A stretch of DNA of 64,000 nt from Primula veris (taxonomy: Eukaryota > Streptophyta > Magnoliopsida > Ericales > Primulaceae). The notes below the pieces were generated by a model. It saw only the letters and a program-made list of their open reading frames with translations. It was not told where the DNA came from and searched no databases. Below, piece after piece: positions 26,173 to 38,969 of the stretch. The DNA is taken from contig OY821746.1 of the NCBI GenBank assembly GCA_963682055.1, forward strand, positions 10,379,992 to 10,443,991, read 5' to 3'. Positions within the stretch are counted from its first letter, which is position 1; each line of letters begins with the position of its first letter. A program made the translations under genes and the position numbers.

Positions 26173-27242
26173 GGTAAATTTTGGATTGTACCATGAAAAT
26201 AAAAGTATTTAAGGATTGGTCCATGAAACTGAAACTAATTAAGGATTGGTTCATTTTCCCTAATTAACCAATAAAAATGTAAAAAATCAGAAAAAACAAA
26301 AAAAAAATCCAAAAAATAAAAATGCAAAAATGCAAAAATGCAAAAATAAAAAAAATATGAAAAAATGCAAAAAAAATTAAAAGAGGCAAAACCCCGAAAA
26401 AATATGATTTTTTTTTTAAAAATCCCAAAAAAAAAAAAAAAAACTTATAAAATCAACAAAAATCCGAAAACGCAAAAAAAAAAAAAAACAGTCTGAACCA
26501 AAAACAGTCTGAACTATTTTATGTCATTTTAAAAACAGTCTGAACCATTTTAAGTCATTTTAAAAACAGTCTGAACCAAAAACAGTCTGAACCAAAAACA
26601 GTCTGAACTTTTTTAAGTCATTTTAAAAACAGTCTGAACCAAAACAGTCTGAAAACTAAACAGTCTGAAAAATAAAACTGACTCTAAACAGTCTGAAAAG
26701 ATACTATTGATATATTTGAACAAAATGTTCTTTTCCTAAAACATAAATAATGGAAATAATCCCAGATAACCAGACTGAATCTTAATCCATACAACGCTAG
26801 AGTTTCACTCACCAAAAAAAACAGTCTGTGTATATACTGTGTATATATATATAAATATAGATATACATATATATACACAGATATATACAAATATACACAG
26901 GCGGAGGTGGAGCAGCAGGCCGCTGGCGACGATGAGAGAGAGGAGGAACGAACCTCCGACGGCATCAGCGGAGGTGGAGGGAACGACGGAGGAACGGCAG
27001 CAAAATAGATATATACATATATATATATACATATATACGGAGGTTTTTTATTTGGGAGGTTTTTGAGAGAGTGATAAATTAGATAAATAGAAATAGAAAG
27101 AATTGAGAGAGATTTTATATTTAATGAGTAATAGACCAGTACTTAATTAGTTTTAGAAATAATTGACCAATCTTTAATTAAATTTTATACTCGGATCAAT
27201 ATTTAAATAATTTTGTTTTCATGATTCAATCCTTAATTTTAT
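26173..27242 (+). mobile_element. Unnamed terminal-inverted-repeat element with AGTCTG minisatellite, copy A
   Basis: The left end (TAAATTTTGGATTGTACCAT, then two AATTAAGGATTGGT words) and the right end are degenerate inverted repeats of about 100 bases. The interior has A-rich simple sequence (26280-26480), about 11 copies of ACAGTCTGAA with TTTTAAGTCATTTT spacers (26488-26700), TA-rich microsatellites and a GC-rich island (26898-27000). Both ends match copy B at 36641-38475 in opposite orientation. It encodes no transposase, so it is probably non-autonomous. The superfamily is unknown. Confidence 0.7.
26898..27000. other. GC-rich island inside copy A
   Basis: About 100 bases of GC-rich sequence (GCGGAGGTGGAGCAGCAGG and on) are flanked on both sides by ATATAC microsatellites in a window that is otherwise very AT-rich. 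It is open in several frames but has no recognisable domain. It may be a captured gene fragment. Confidence 0.6.
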
Positions 27243-28149
27243 CTAAAAATAAAATAAAATAATAGTACTATACATCCAAACTTCACGTGTCAAGATCTCC
27301 GGACAACACTTTTAATCACATGTGTAAAGATTTCTTTTCAAAAAAAAAAACATGTACAGATTGTCACGGTGTCCTTGTTTTCAGTATCAACATGGCAAAT
27401 TGTCATTTAGGTTTAGAGAATTGATATTTTTCCACTTCAAATTATAACGCGAGCCGATTTTTCTGCTTGCAATTGCAACCAAGCAAGCTCTTAATTATAA
27501 CCAACTAAATATATTTACCTGTACTCCTATTATAGAAAACTAAAAGATAAAAAAAAAAGTATTGCAAAACCCGAAAGATACGCGCCGCACGCCCAATTTT
27601 GTTTACGGGGTGCGAAACGACTTATTTTCTGTTACCACATAATTTTCCCAAAAGTTGTGAAGATTACATAAATAAATCACTCATTTATTTGCATAAGCTG
27701 CAATTAGTTAGGTCTCTCTTCTGATTAAATAATATTGTTTACCGTCCCCCACTAGTCTTGTAAAGTTCCACCTAAAATCACAAGACTTTACAAAAGCGAA
27801 AAGGTTGAATTTAATACACCATAGTGTGTCCTCGAATATGCTCATTTTATAGTTATCCAATATTGTGCGCTTTATACAAGTGATCCATTTTACCGAATAA
27901 AAAATACATGTAAATTACAATGAAACTAAATTTCGTGCGTGTAACAATTAAAGTGTTGGTACCTTTTTTGGGGGGGACCAAAAAGAAGTCGGGAAATATA
28001 GGAGCCTAACTTTTCATTTCTGACAATTAAGTAGGTCCACCTAACAAAAATATCTCACGTCATTAAAAATGTCAAATTTTATCATAAAGACAAATTATTT
28101 GAAATGATACAGTACTCCGTCTTTTGTTTCCAAATTCCAATTGATGTTG
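27243..28149. other. Intergenic stretch, nothing recognised
   Basis: AT-rich DNA with one GC-richer patch (about 27570-27620). No gene, RNA or repeat is supported. Confidence 0.3.
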
Positions 28150-29020
28150 AGAAAAAAAAAATGTTTTTAACTATTTAGATATCATATTATTAAAATTAAC
28201 TATTGACGTATTAAACTATCATAATATTCATAATTCAGGTAATGCCGTTAATTTAGTTGGATGAAAGTCAGTTTCACCTTTTATTTTGGTCATATTTTTT
28301 TTAATTTGTATAAATTTAATCATGTGTTTTCGAAACATTATAATTTACATCGTTTCTACTAAAAATACATACATAATAAGTATCTCAGTTTAAAAAACGT
28401 ATTATTTGACAATATTTTCTTTGATTTTTTTTTTCTAAAATAAAAAAATTATAATTTTTTTTACACTTTCTCTATAACGAAAATAAAGTAAGTTTTAAAT
28501 TTATGACATTTGAGTAAAAATTATTTGAGACCACATCACTATTTGAATACTTACATAAAAAAACGGTAAAAAAATTGTTTTTTTTTTTTTTTAGAAATAT
28601 TCATTTTTTGTAAATAGAATATATTTGTTAAGCATTTATAATTTCTTTTTATACACAAATATCATTTAGAATTTACATTATTTGCAATAATATGTATACA
28701 TGCATTATATTATATATATTTTTATACATATATTAATATAACATATATATATGTGTATTATATACATATATACATATATATATATATATAATTTATACTA
28801 AAATTAGACATTTCATGAAATTAAGACTTATATTTATACAAGTTACAAAGAATAGCACCAAAATAAAAGGTGAAACTAACTTTCATCCAACTAATTTAAC
28901 GACGGTACCTGAATTGTGAACATTATGATAGTTCAGTACGTCAATTGTTAACTTTGGCAGTCTAATACTTAAATCGTTAACAACATGTAGTACAGTATAC
29001 TAAATGTATTTTTTTCCAAT
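28150..29020. mobile_element. Second foldback element with an AT-rich loop
   Basis: The left arm (about 28150-28310) contains TTAGTTGGATGAAAGT and TTTCACCTTTTATTTTGGT. Their complements lie in the right arm (about 28850-29020). The roughly 540-base centre is extremely AT-rich with TA repeats. It is non-coding. A neighbouring MITE begins at 29048. Confidence 0.75.
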
Positions 29021-29047
29021 GCTATTTGATTTAAAAGTACATGCTAC

Positions 29048-29259
29048 ATCCGTTCCTATCTAATTGTCCACTAAAGAACTATGTGTAATTTTGACCGGCC
29101 AAGAACTCGTATCAAAATTGTCGGAATGAAAATTTTCAAAAGTTGATTTTATAGTTCAAATATTAAATTATATAATTAGATTTTAAAAAAAATTATTTCG
29201 ATAATTTTGATACAAGTTATAAGCCGGTTAAAATTACACGTAGTATTTTTATTTACTTA
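29048..29259. mobile_element. Inverted-repeat MITE, copy 3 of the three-copy family
   Basis: It opens with ATCCGTTCCTATCTAATTG. ATGTGTAATTTTGACCGG pairs with CCGGTTAAAATTACACGT near the right end. Length and internal words (CAAAAGTTGATTTTATAGTT) match copy 2. Confidence 0.8.
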
Positions 29260-30030
29260 AAAGTTACCGGAGTTACTCCTATTACTTACATAAGCTGATC
29301 TTAACTCTTAAAAAATTATACCCCACCTACAGATTGTTTAAATATATTTGGTAAATGTCATTATAGGAAATAGCAGTAAATTATAAATTGTAGTTAAACA
29401 TGTAGATATTCTAATGTACATACAAACGAGATATAAACACTAAAGCATTATTTTCGCGTCACAATTTGATTAGAATTTGAGAAATATGTTAACTTTAGTA
29501 TGTAAAACATGTAAAATTTATACTTTTTATACTTACAATATCGAATTTACTAAATTTAATAGTTGTTCAGTAATTACATAGGTAAATAAAAATTGTAATT
29601 TTATAGTTTAAATATAAATCCTTCCTAAACTAAAACTACATATGTATACGTAAAATCAAGATTAATTCAGAGACCTATGTATTATTTATTTGGGAAAAAA
29701 CCAGTCAACAACGCATATCATTGGTTAAGTATATCTGATGTGTGTGTTTTAATATGAATGTGATAGTAATTTCTTAGTTACATTTCTTTTACTCAAGTAA
29801 TTATGTACATGATTTTATTGATGCTAGTATGATTTTGTTAAATATAAGAGTTTATTTAACATTAAATGTTGTAAATGCAACTAATATTTACATTACATAG
29901 TATCTCATTTGAAAAAAAACATTTAATGCCAAATAAACGTGTTATAAAACCGTAAATATTTTACAACCATCAAGCAGATAGAAAAACGTACTCGCTCCGT
30001 CTCATAATAGTAGTCATCTTGAGTTTTTTT
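29260..30030. other. AT-rich intergenic stretch, nothing recognised
   Basis: No supported features. The last bases before 30031 (CTCGCTCCGTCTCATAATAG) look like a Stowaway-type MITE terminus. Confidence 0.3.
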
Positions 30031-30330
30031 CTCAAACATAAAAAAAAATGTTAAATAGAGTTGGTTAAAAGTGACTAACCTGTCTATCAATTTTCATTTA
30101 TACCCTATAATACCGATATTTATGATTTTCAAATATCAATAGTCACTCATTTAAGAGTATTTGAGGGGAAAAAATCAATTCTCAAACATTAAAAAAATGT
30201 TAGTTGAAAGTAACTAACTTAAAGGGGTCAATCAACTTTCAATTATACCCTAAAAATAGTACCAATATTCATGATTTACAAATAACAATAGTCACTAATT
30301 AAGAGTATTTAAGAGAGAAAAAATATTAAA
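30031..30330. repeat. Tandem pair of a ~150-bp unit next to a Stowaway-like terminus
   Basis: Units begin CTCAAACAT(A/T)AAAAAAA at 30031 and 30181. They share AATTATACCCTA-type, ATTCATGATTT-type and CAATAGTCACT words in the same order. They are diverged but alignable end to end. The unit may be internal sequence of a MITE that starts at about 29990. Confidence 0.7.
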
Positions 30331-30539
30331 AATGAGAAATTATTCTAATGTTTTTGGGGACAATTATGGGGTAAAAAGGGGTATTATATTAATTAGATTG
30401 TGTTAGTGATTCAAGGAATTATTACTTATTAAGTTCCCTCTCTCTACCTTTTCATCTATACATCTGTACTTTCTTGTCACTTTATTACTAAAATATTGTC
30501 TCTCACTTAAATAAAAAAACTATTACAGAAATACACCAC

Positions 30540-32008
30540 TTTTTTCTGACCAGTATATCACCACTCTATCAAACACACAGATTTCTAAAGCTTTGATCTT
30601 TTCGCTGTGCTATTTGTAGTAAGTTCCAAGTTCTCAGGATTAAATACATATGTATAAATAATTAATTCAATTTATTTTATTTTATTTTGTTTATTTGCAT
30701 ATAGAACTAAAAGGTTGAAGAGTTTTTCCATCTGGGTATTATTTTCTTTTGTTATTGGTTTGAATTTAACCTTTTTACAAAGTTTTGATTATTAAATCTA
30801 TGTTTTTTGTCTGATAAAAAAATTTTCTTGGTTGTTTGACATCCTTTTTCCATTTTAAAAATATTTGGAAAGCTTATATATAAATGCAATGTTTGTACAT
30901 AAATATAAGCACTGTAGTATCAACTTGAATCAGGTCTGGGAAAATGTTGTATATTTTATTTTTTATTATTACAAGTTATTCTTTTTATAAACTTATTTTA
31001 TTTTTTTGATTTGAAAGTATAGAGCAAAATTATGCTATATGCAATTATTGTACTTTTGTACTCCCAGCAGTGTAGGACTCTTACATATGAATATGCTATT
31101 TTAGGATTTAATTTGGCAACTGTAGAGAAAGTGCTTTTCTGCTTTATCACATGTAATCTCTAGTCTCTACAATTTAATTAATTTTGTGTTGTCAGGAAGC
31201 TACCTTTTTTTCTTTTTTCTTAAAGCTACTTTGAATCTAATATGTTGATAAGTTTGCTTTTGTTGTAAATCTTCTTTTTGGTTGTGTTGTGGGATCTAGT
31301 TCTTTTTTCTCTTGGACAGTTTTTTATTAGGATTTTTTTTGAAAATAAATAAATTGGCTTAAATACTGCATAAAAAAATTCATCTTTTTTAAAGATTGGT
31401 TTATTGGTTTTGGATTTATCAAGTTTTCCTCTGTTGGTGTGAAAATCAATCCAATAGCAGCTCACTTGATTTTAAAACATTATTTTCTAATGTCTTGTGA
31501 GAAAGTGTGTTTCTGGTTTTCAATAACACCTACATTTTGGTTTCTAAGGCTGCTGCAAAGACTTTGGACTTTGGACTCATCTCTGTTAAAATAAGTTGCA
31601 ATTCGATAATCCGTTTCTGTTAGTACTTATGATTTTAAACTATAAACAAATTCAAGCAAATTTCTTGATTAAGTACTGTTAATGCTATCTTAATATTCAT
31701 TTTCATGATTCAATCTCACCCTAATATCCAATCTGAACACTCAAGTTCCAAAATGTATTTTTTGTCCAAAACACTCCATTGTGGAACACACAAGTCCCAA
31801 TTTGTTTTATAAAATTTAAGTTTCATCTTTATGCAGTTGACTTCTCTGGATACGTAAGACAAGGTTCGTAGCCCTTCGAAAAAGCCTAGCTAGCTTCTCT
31901 CAATAAAGAAACTAAACAATATCTGATAATTTGGCGAGTACAACTACTGCTCATATTGGACTCAGCTTTGGTATTACAGAAAAAAATCTGGTTCAAAGAA
32001 GAAGAAAG
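30540..32008 (+). promoter_or_regulatory. Probable leader with a 5' UTR intron of the COL9/10-like gene
   Basis: A pyrimidine-rich stretch (30440-30620) is followed by a good donor, GTAAGT at 30619. A good acceptor, ATGCAG, ends at 31836. No ATG occurs between that acceptor and the start codon at 32009. An alternative acceptor ends at about 31980. The intron is inferred from signals only. Confidence 0.4.
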
Positions 32009-35000
32009 ATGGGTCATATGTGTGATTTTTGTGGTCAGCAAAGATCATTAGTATATTGTCGTTCAGACGCCGCTTGCTTATGTTTATCTTGCGATAGAAA
32101 TGTCCACTCAGCAAATGCCCTTTCCCAACGCCACTCTCGTACACTTTTATGTGAAAAATGCAATTCAGAACCTGCTTATATTCGTTGCATCGAAGAAAAA
32201 CTATCACTTTGCCAAAACTGTGACTGGTTGGGTCACAATGGAGAAGCTTCGACACATAATAAAGAGGGGGTTAACTGTTACTCAGGTTGCCCTTCTTCTG
32301 CTGAGCTGGCGGCGATCTGGCCTTTTGTTTTGAACGTTGTGGATGGTTCGGATTGTGAAAAGGGAATGGGGGAAATGAACATTAATGACGTGGATGATGT
32401 TGTGAAGATTGTTGATAAGCCTGGGTTAGTAATGGGTTCATCTTCGTCGCAAATGAACTTTAAAGCACAGAAAATTATGGGGTTGTCAAGTTCGAGATTG
32501 TCCAAGGTAATTTACTAGTCCTTAGAATAAATCATTAAGATTTCATTTGGGGTATGCATTTCGAAAGCTATTTGTTGTACTTGCTATTTCAGTCAATTTT
32601 AAGAATTTATGTTTCTGCTGTTTGTTTGATGTTTTTAGAAGATTTTCTTTCTTAATACCTATATAAATGTGTTTAGGTTATTAGGGAAAATACGATTAAC
32701 CTGGCAAGAAGAAGCTCTTGTTTCAAGCTGGCCAACCAAACACAGTAGATTTCATTGGCAAACTGACAAAAAAGCTGAACTTAAAAGTTGCAACTAGTCA
32801 AGTCTTAAATTTTGTATTAGATTGTCTATTATTGGGAGAAGTTTCTAACATCAATATCATGATTTATTTGATATTTTCCATGGTGGACCACTAAAACCCA
32901 TGTGAACACGGTGCTTGGAAGAATTTATGGGGACCATCTATTATGTGAATGGGATGAAACTGCATGTGTTAGATAGAATAAGTTGGGTATAAATGAATTA
33001 CGATGGGCTTATTTTTATATTGGTTGGCCCATCTGGCTGCAAAGCCCGTGTTTGGGTGCTTACTATCACTAGCTGCATGATTTTCACGGGCAAATGGTCA
33101 GTTCGCGTTGGTAAAAATTAGCATGCAAAAACCCTTAAAAAAGGCTCATAAGTTTTTGTTTAAGACAAGGGTCCTTTACTTTGGTTATGTATCCAGTGTG
33201 TACAAGACTTGATCTAACTTCTGAATATCATGCCATTAATTAAAATTTCTACTTAAATATAATATATATACAGTTTCGTAAATGCATAAGTTGTCAGTAT
33301 ATCGCTTGCACCTCTAGAATGTTATTCCTATACACCCTCTCCCACTCTTCAAGCTCAACACCTTTAAGTTTGATGGTGGGATGTATGCAAACATCGATCT
33401 CATCTTTTATTTATGATTATGAACATTTCATAGTTTTGTGGTCTGAGGAATTTATTTCGATTCTTTAAACTGAATGCAGATGTTCTGTCCTGGAACAAAA
33501 GCTACGGGTATGTGCGAAGGCAGTGATTTTTACGAGGATTTTAATATAGATGAACTTGATCTGAATATGGAGAATTATGAAGAACTGTTTGGCGTAGCCT
33601 TTAATGATCCGCAGCAATTATTTGGTGCTGATGGAATTGGCAGTATGTTTGGAGCTAAGGACATGTCCTGTTCTCAGGTAATATATGCTGCTAATTTCTC
33701 CTATTCTTGTGTAGCTTATCCGTACCTTCGTAATTTTTCAATTTTGCTCTCACTTTGTATGTAAAAAGATTTTTACTGTAATGTGCTAGCTATGCCATTA
33801 TAATTGCAACTGTGTCTATGGAAATCGCTTCTCCTCTGTTTGCATAGCATTGTATTTTGTAATCTTATGACATGGTTTGTTTTCTAATTTCCCTAACAAT
33901 CACTATAAATGTCCCCAAAATTACTACATTTGGTTGGCGAGCTGAGATTGTTAACACTTGTTGGAAAAACTTGAAGATTTCAAGCCAAATGAAATTTAAA
34001 CTTTTCTCAGCCTCAAATAAGCTCGGGTGTTTGCAAAAGAAAAACTGAAGCACAACAAGCCATATACGAGTTGTTAAATTTATATCCTTTATTGTTAAAC
34101 TATTGTGTTTTTTCCCCACAAGTACTTAACAAATTGCATTGGTTAGTTAAGTTTTGGTGTCTTTTATATGGTGAACTCTTAAAGTTAAAACTGTTACTGG
34201 TTTAGAATATCTAATAAAAGTTCAATAGCTGTAATTGCTGGAAAGTGCTCATATCAACCGAAATCAAATTGTCAGAAACCTATCATAAATACCTTAACAA
34301 CTTTGAATTAAGCTTATAACTACTCAATATGTTCTTGAAATTTTGATTGTGCTGTCATCAGGACTTCAGATTACCAGCTCCAGTTTTATTAGTACAAGAA
34401 AATTCATGAGCTAACTTGCAAAATTTAATGGTGATACTACCCTTATTAAAACACCACTATCAGAAAAATAGAGAATTAATTAGTATTTTGGAAAATGTTT
34501 GTCAACTGCATGGAAACAGAACTTCCAATAAGCTAATTGTTGGTTCTGTATCCTCTGCGGCCTTATTTCTTGTGTTTGTCACGTTTTTGCATCTAGGTAT
34601 CCTATTACTATATATTATTCTCACACTTTCATCTTCTCAAATTTCTTTATTCACCATAAATTCCTCGCAAATTTTATAGTTTAGTAATCTGTGAACTACT
34701 TGATACAATGTGTTAAAATCTGGAAATTAATTATCGAAACCCATAAGTTTTGCTAGCGATTGGCGAGAGCACATGTTGGAACTGTTTTCAGTAGTATTCC
34801 TAAATTTTCCCTTTTACTATTTAAAACTTACAAAAATAGCACAGTTTCCATTGGATAATGATTAAAGCCATTTGCCATTATATTTTAATTTTGCAGGGTT
34901 CGTCTGGTCAACAAGGAAATTCTGCTCAACCGAGTTGTAGCAACGGGGAATCTGGTGATTCTGGAATGAGCACTAAAACAGAACCCAGCTATTGTTACTC

Positions 35001-35682
35001 GAGGCAAGCGCATACCAGCCTCTCTTTTTCTGGTCTCAACGGAGAGAGTGATTATCAGGAGAGAGAAGCAGCAACTTCTCTCATGGGAGAGCCTCCTCCT
35101 TGGTTCTCACCTTCGTGCCCTTTGACAAGCAGGAGTAGTGCTGTCTTGCGTTACAAGGAAAAGAAGAAGATCCGCAAGTAAGACAAATATATCTACTCAT
35201 GTTTATTATATCCTGCTGCTATTAAGATATGGAATTAGCTATTTACACACACACACTCATGCGTCTGTATTAGTTGATTTGTTCGGTTTCTGTGGAATCC
35301 ACTGCCATCTTGGAAATCTGATTTGTGTACAGATATGTGTGGAGATGTTTATTTTATTGTTAACCTACCTTGTTAATATTTTGGCACAGTCATAACTTTT
35401 TCCTTTATAATGAAAAGCGAAACTCCAAAATTTGCTTTCCTACATATAAATTGGTTTGCAAAATTGTTTTAGCTCTTTCCAGTAGTATTTGATTTTGTAA
35501 ATAAAAACGTTAGAACTTAGAACTGATTGTTGTTATGTAAAATTGATGCTAGATTTGACAAGAAGGTAAGATATGAATCACGCAAGGCGAGAGCCGATAT
35601 AAGGAGGCGAGTGAAGGGGCGTTTTGTAAAAGCCGGTGATGTCTATGATTATGACCCATTAAGCCAAACGAGGAGCTATTAA
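32009..35682 (+). CDS. CONSTANS-like zinc-finger protein, COL9/COL10 type (two B-boxes, CCT)
   Basis: Coding exons 32009-32506, 33480-33677, 34897-35177 and 35553-35682 join in frame to 368 residues. Two tandem B-boxes are visible: residues 5-44 (C5, C8, C17, C28, H33, H42) and 48-90 (C48, C51, C60, C68, C71, H76). [15 protein letters not shown] segment then follows. The C-terminal CCT domain (about 317-359) reads [20 protein letters not shown] and on through [13 protein letters not shown], split by the last intron. The [13 protein letters not shown] start and the second-box layout match Arabidopsis COL9/COL10 (about 370 residues). These are nuclear B-box regulators; COL9 is reported as a repressor of flowering. 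The frame is open 26 codons upstream of 32009 but without an ATG. I cannot separate COL9 from COL10. Confidence 0.93.
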
Positions 35683-36640
35683 GATTGCGTGTTTACATAC
35701 CTTCATTGTTTTAAGGAAATTAAACAAATGTATGGCCAGTCGATAAAAGAAACGACACATTATTTTGTGTCATTGTAACTTTGGAGCACTATAAGGTCGG
35801 ATCCTAATGCACTTTCATTCTCAGTTCTTCACAGTCAAAATCGAGAGGAAACAGAGAAGATGTTATTGTCGAAACATCCCATGACATGAGCAAAAACCAT
35901 ACCAAATGAGCAATCAAACTTTGTGTTGTGAATTAGCTATTGTATAATTTATCAAGACAACAATGACCGTTGCTTGTTTAAATTTGTTGTGTATATGGTT
36001 CAGAACCAAAGTTGTAGTGGGTTAGATCAAGTTTCAAAATTTTCATCATGTAATACTCCTTTTTTCTTTTTCTTTTTCTTTTTCTTTTTCTTCTGCAATT
36101 GTAAATTGCTACATCGAGGGAGACATACATCAAGCATTGTTCTAAAATCTTGTGACTTTTTTTTTCCTTTCACATACCGTGAATCTAGTTTAAAGTGGAA
36201 TGCGCTAGTTAGGATCTGAGATTGATAAGATGATGAGGATTTTGTTACATGATTCACAATGGATCGTTTCTAGTTATCGCAAAAAAAAATTGATTTCGGA
36301 TGTGGGATCATGTAGTAGCATCTGATTGTGTAGACTGTAGAGGTTAAATTTGCTGATTCGGATTTAGACATATTTATTAGTGCGTTGTTATAAAGTTTGA
36401 CGTAATAAAAAGGTGGATTAATGAATAAACAAACCCAAACAAGAAACTAAAATTTTGTTACTAATTGGACTGATTTGTAAGAAGCCACGTTTGTTTTCCT
36501 CCAGAAAATGGGTAAAAAAGTAAATTGTCTCAATTACATGAGTAAATGGGGTCACGTAAAAAAGTATTTAACGGTAAAAAGAAGTTTGGTAATTCAGATA
36601 ACAAAGTCACATAAAATGGATTAAGAGTATATATAAACTT
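35683..36640. other. 3' region of the COL gene and intergenic DNA
   Basis: It contains the 3' UTR of the COL gene and a (TTTTTC)n microsatellite at 36058-36092. No further gene is seen; the small frames across the microsatellite are chance. Confidence 0.5.
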
Positions 36641-38193
36641 GATGAAATTAAGGAGCTGCATCAAAACAAAATTATTTAATAATTGGTCATTCTATAAAAT
36701 TTAATTAATAATTGATCAATTATTTGTAAAACTAATTAAGGATTGTTCACCCACCTTTACCCAATAAAAATAAAAATAAAATGGAAAAAATAGGGAATAC
36801 TTAAAAAAATAAAATCAGAAAAATCAAAAAAAATTTAAAAAGAAACTAAAAAAAAAAGTGAAAATAAAAAAAAAACTAAAAAAACCTAAAAGTTGGGAAC
36901 CCGAAAAAATGCTAAAAAAATCACGAACAAATGCTAAAAAAACCAAGAAACTTACAAAAAACAAAAATCATAAAAAAAACTCAAAAAAATCGAGAACCAG
37001 AAAAAACCCAAAATTGGTAAAAAGTAAAAAAAATCCAAAATCACAAAACAATGAAAAAACGTTCAAAAAAGTCGGAAAACCGAAAAAAACCCGAAAAATG
37101 GTAAAATAAATTAAAAAAAACCAAGAAAAATCCAAAAAAAAAATGAAAAAACGTTCAAAAAAGCCGGAAACGCGAAAAAAATCCAAAAAAAAAAATGATA
37201 AAACAAATTAAAAAAACCAAGAAAAATCAAAAAATCCAAAATCACAAAAAAATGAAAAAAAGTTTGAAAAAGTCGAAAAAATGTTAAAAACTTTAAAAAT
37301 AACTTGCAATTGTTTTCAAATGACTTCAAATGACTTAAAAATGACTCAGACTGTTTTATTCGAGATGTTTTTTAAAATGACTTAAACTGTTTTTAAACTA
37401 ACCGAAAATGACTCATACTGTTTTTCAAATGATTTAAATATGACTTAAACTGTTTTTAAAATTACTCGGACTATTTTAAAATTACTTAAAATGACTCAGA
37501 CTGTTTTTTAAAATGACTCGAAATAACTCATAATATTTTTAAAATTACTCACATTGTTTATAAAGGACTCAGACTGTTTTTAAAATGACTGAAAATGACT
37601 CAGACTATTTTTAAAATGATTTAAAATGACTCAGTCTGTTTTTAAAATTACTCAGACTGTTTTTAAAATAACCTAAAATGACTCAGACTGTTTTAAAAAT
37701 GACTTAAAACTACTCAGACAGTTTTTTTAAAATGACTTAAAACGACTCAGACTATTTTTAAAAGAACTTAAAACGACTCAGGCTGCTTTTTAAATGACTT
37801 AAAACGACCCAAATTGTTTTTAAAATGACTTAAAATGACTCAGACTAAACGACTCAGATTGTTTTTAAAATGACTTAAAAAGACTCAGATTGTTTTTAAA
37901 ATTACTTAGACTATTTTTAAAATGACTCAAAACAACTCAAACTATGTTTAAAATGAATCAAAACGACTTAGACTGTTTTTAAATAACTTGAAACGACTCG
38001 GACTGTTTTTAAAATTACTTAAAATGACTCGGACTGCTTTTAAAATGACTTAAAACGACTCAGACTGTTTTTAAAATGACTTAAAACGAGTAAGATTATT
38101 TTTAAAATGACTTAAAATGACTCAACCTGTTTTTAAAATGAATTAAAATGACTCAGACTGTTTTTAAAATGAATTAAGACGACTCGGGTTGTG

Positions 38194-38224
<31 letters not shown>

Positions 38225-38475
38225 GTTTTTGAATTTTGTTGATTTTAGATTTTTTGGGATTTTTAAAATTTTATTCGTGTTTTTTGGGGTTTTGCCTCTT
38301 AAATTTTTTTTTTCCAGATTTTTTTATTTTTCCATATTTTTTTTTTACATTTTTCCATTTTTTTTTTTACATTTTTATTGGTTAGTTAGGGAAAATAGAC
38401 CAATTCTTAATTAGTTTCAGTTTTATGGACCAATCATTAATTAAGTTATAGATAAGCTACCATCCAAAATTTAAC
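36641..38475 (-). mobile_element. Unnamed terminal-inverted-repeat element with AGTCTG minisatellite, copy B
   Basis: This copy lies opposite to copy A (26173-27242). Its right end, read on the minus strand, gives AAATTTTGGATGGTAG, then ATTGGTCCATAAAACTGAAA, and matches copy A's left end. Its left end matches copy A's right end (AAACAAAATTATTTAA). The interior has A-rich simple sequence (36770-37290) and a large minisatellite (about 37300-38190) of roughly 28-35-base units built on GACTCAGACTGTTTTTAAAA, followed by a poly-T run (38189-38222). It is larger than copy A mainly through the minisatellite. No transposase is seen. Confidence 0.75.
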
Positions 38476-38645
38476 GTATAAACTTAGATTTTTTCTTACT
38501 TACTTCTGATGTATCTGTCCATATTTATACGTAGCACATATCTGATGCGTTAAAAATCCACCAGAAAAGATACAACTACTATTTCTGTACTTATGGTTTT
38601 AAACAATTTAAATTTAATCACAAAGAACCAATTGAAAGAAAACTT

Positions 38646-38961
38646 TGTAGAATTGTGTAAACCACGTTCTGGTGGTCTTATTAAGATCAAAACATGATCA
38701 GTTTTATACAATATATATGTATATATATATAGAGAGAGATGATAAAAGAATAATGAATTTCGTATTTATTTCTCTGTGTACATACATATATATATATTTA
38801 CATCATAGTTTCCATTCAGTCCTATGACTTACAAACTTATCAGTAACAGTCCTGTTATACAATAGTTCTATTTAGTCCACTGAATATGAAAACTTACAGA
38901 AACAAACACTTATTTACATTTAATGACAAAACAGTCTTGATAACATATAATATACTCAATA
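38646..38961 (-). repeat. 3' LTR of the minus-strand copia element (316 bp)
   Basis: On the minus strand it runs from TATTGAGTATATT to AATTCTACA, i.e. it has TA...CA termini rather than TG...CA. The border is set by the match to the other LTR and by the AACTT duplication. It contains an AT microsatellite where the other LTR was hit by Helitrons. Confidence 0.9.
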
Positions 38962-38969
38962 TGCGCCCC

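Noticed and set aside
36858..37329. Lys-rich and Phe-rich frames on opposite strands
   Set aside because: They translate A-rich simple sequence of element B; no domain or start context supports a gene.
37300..38190. Regular repeats with short spacers that recall a CRISPR array
   Set aside because: Both repeat and spacer are repetitive variants of one minisatellite unit, within a transposable element.
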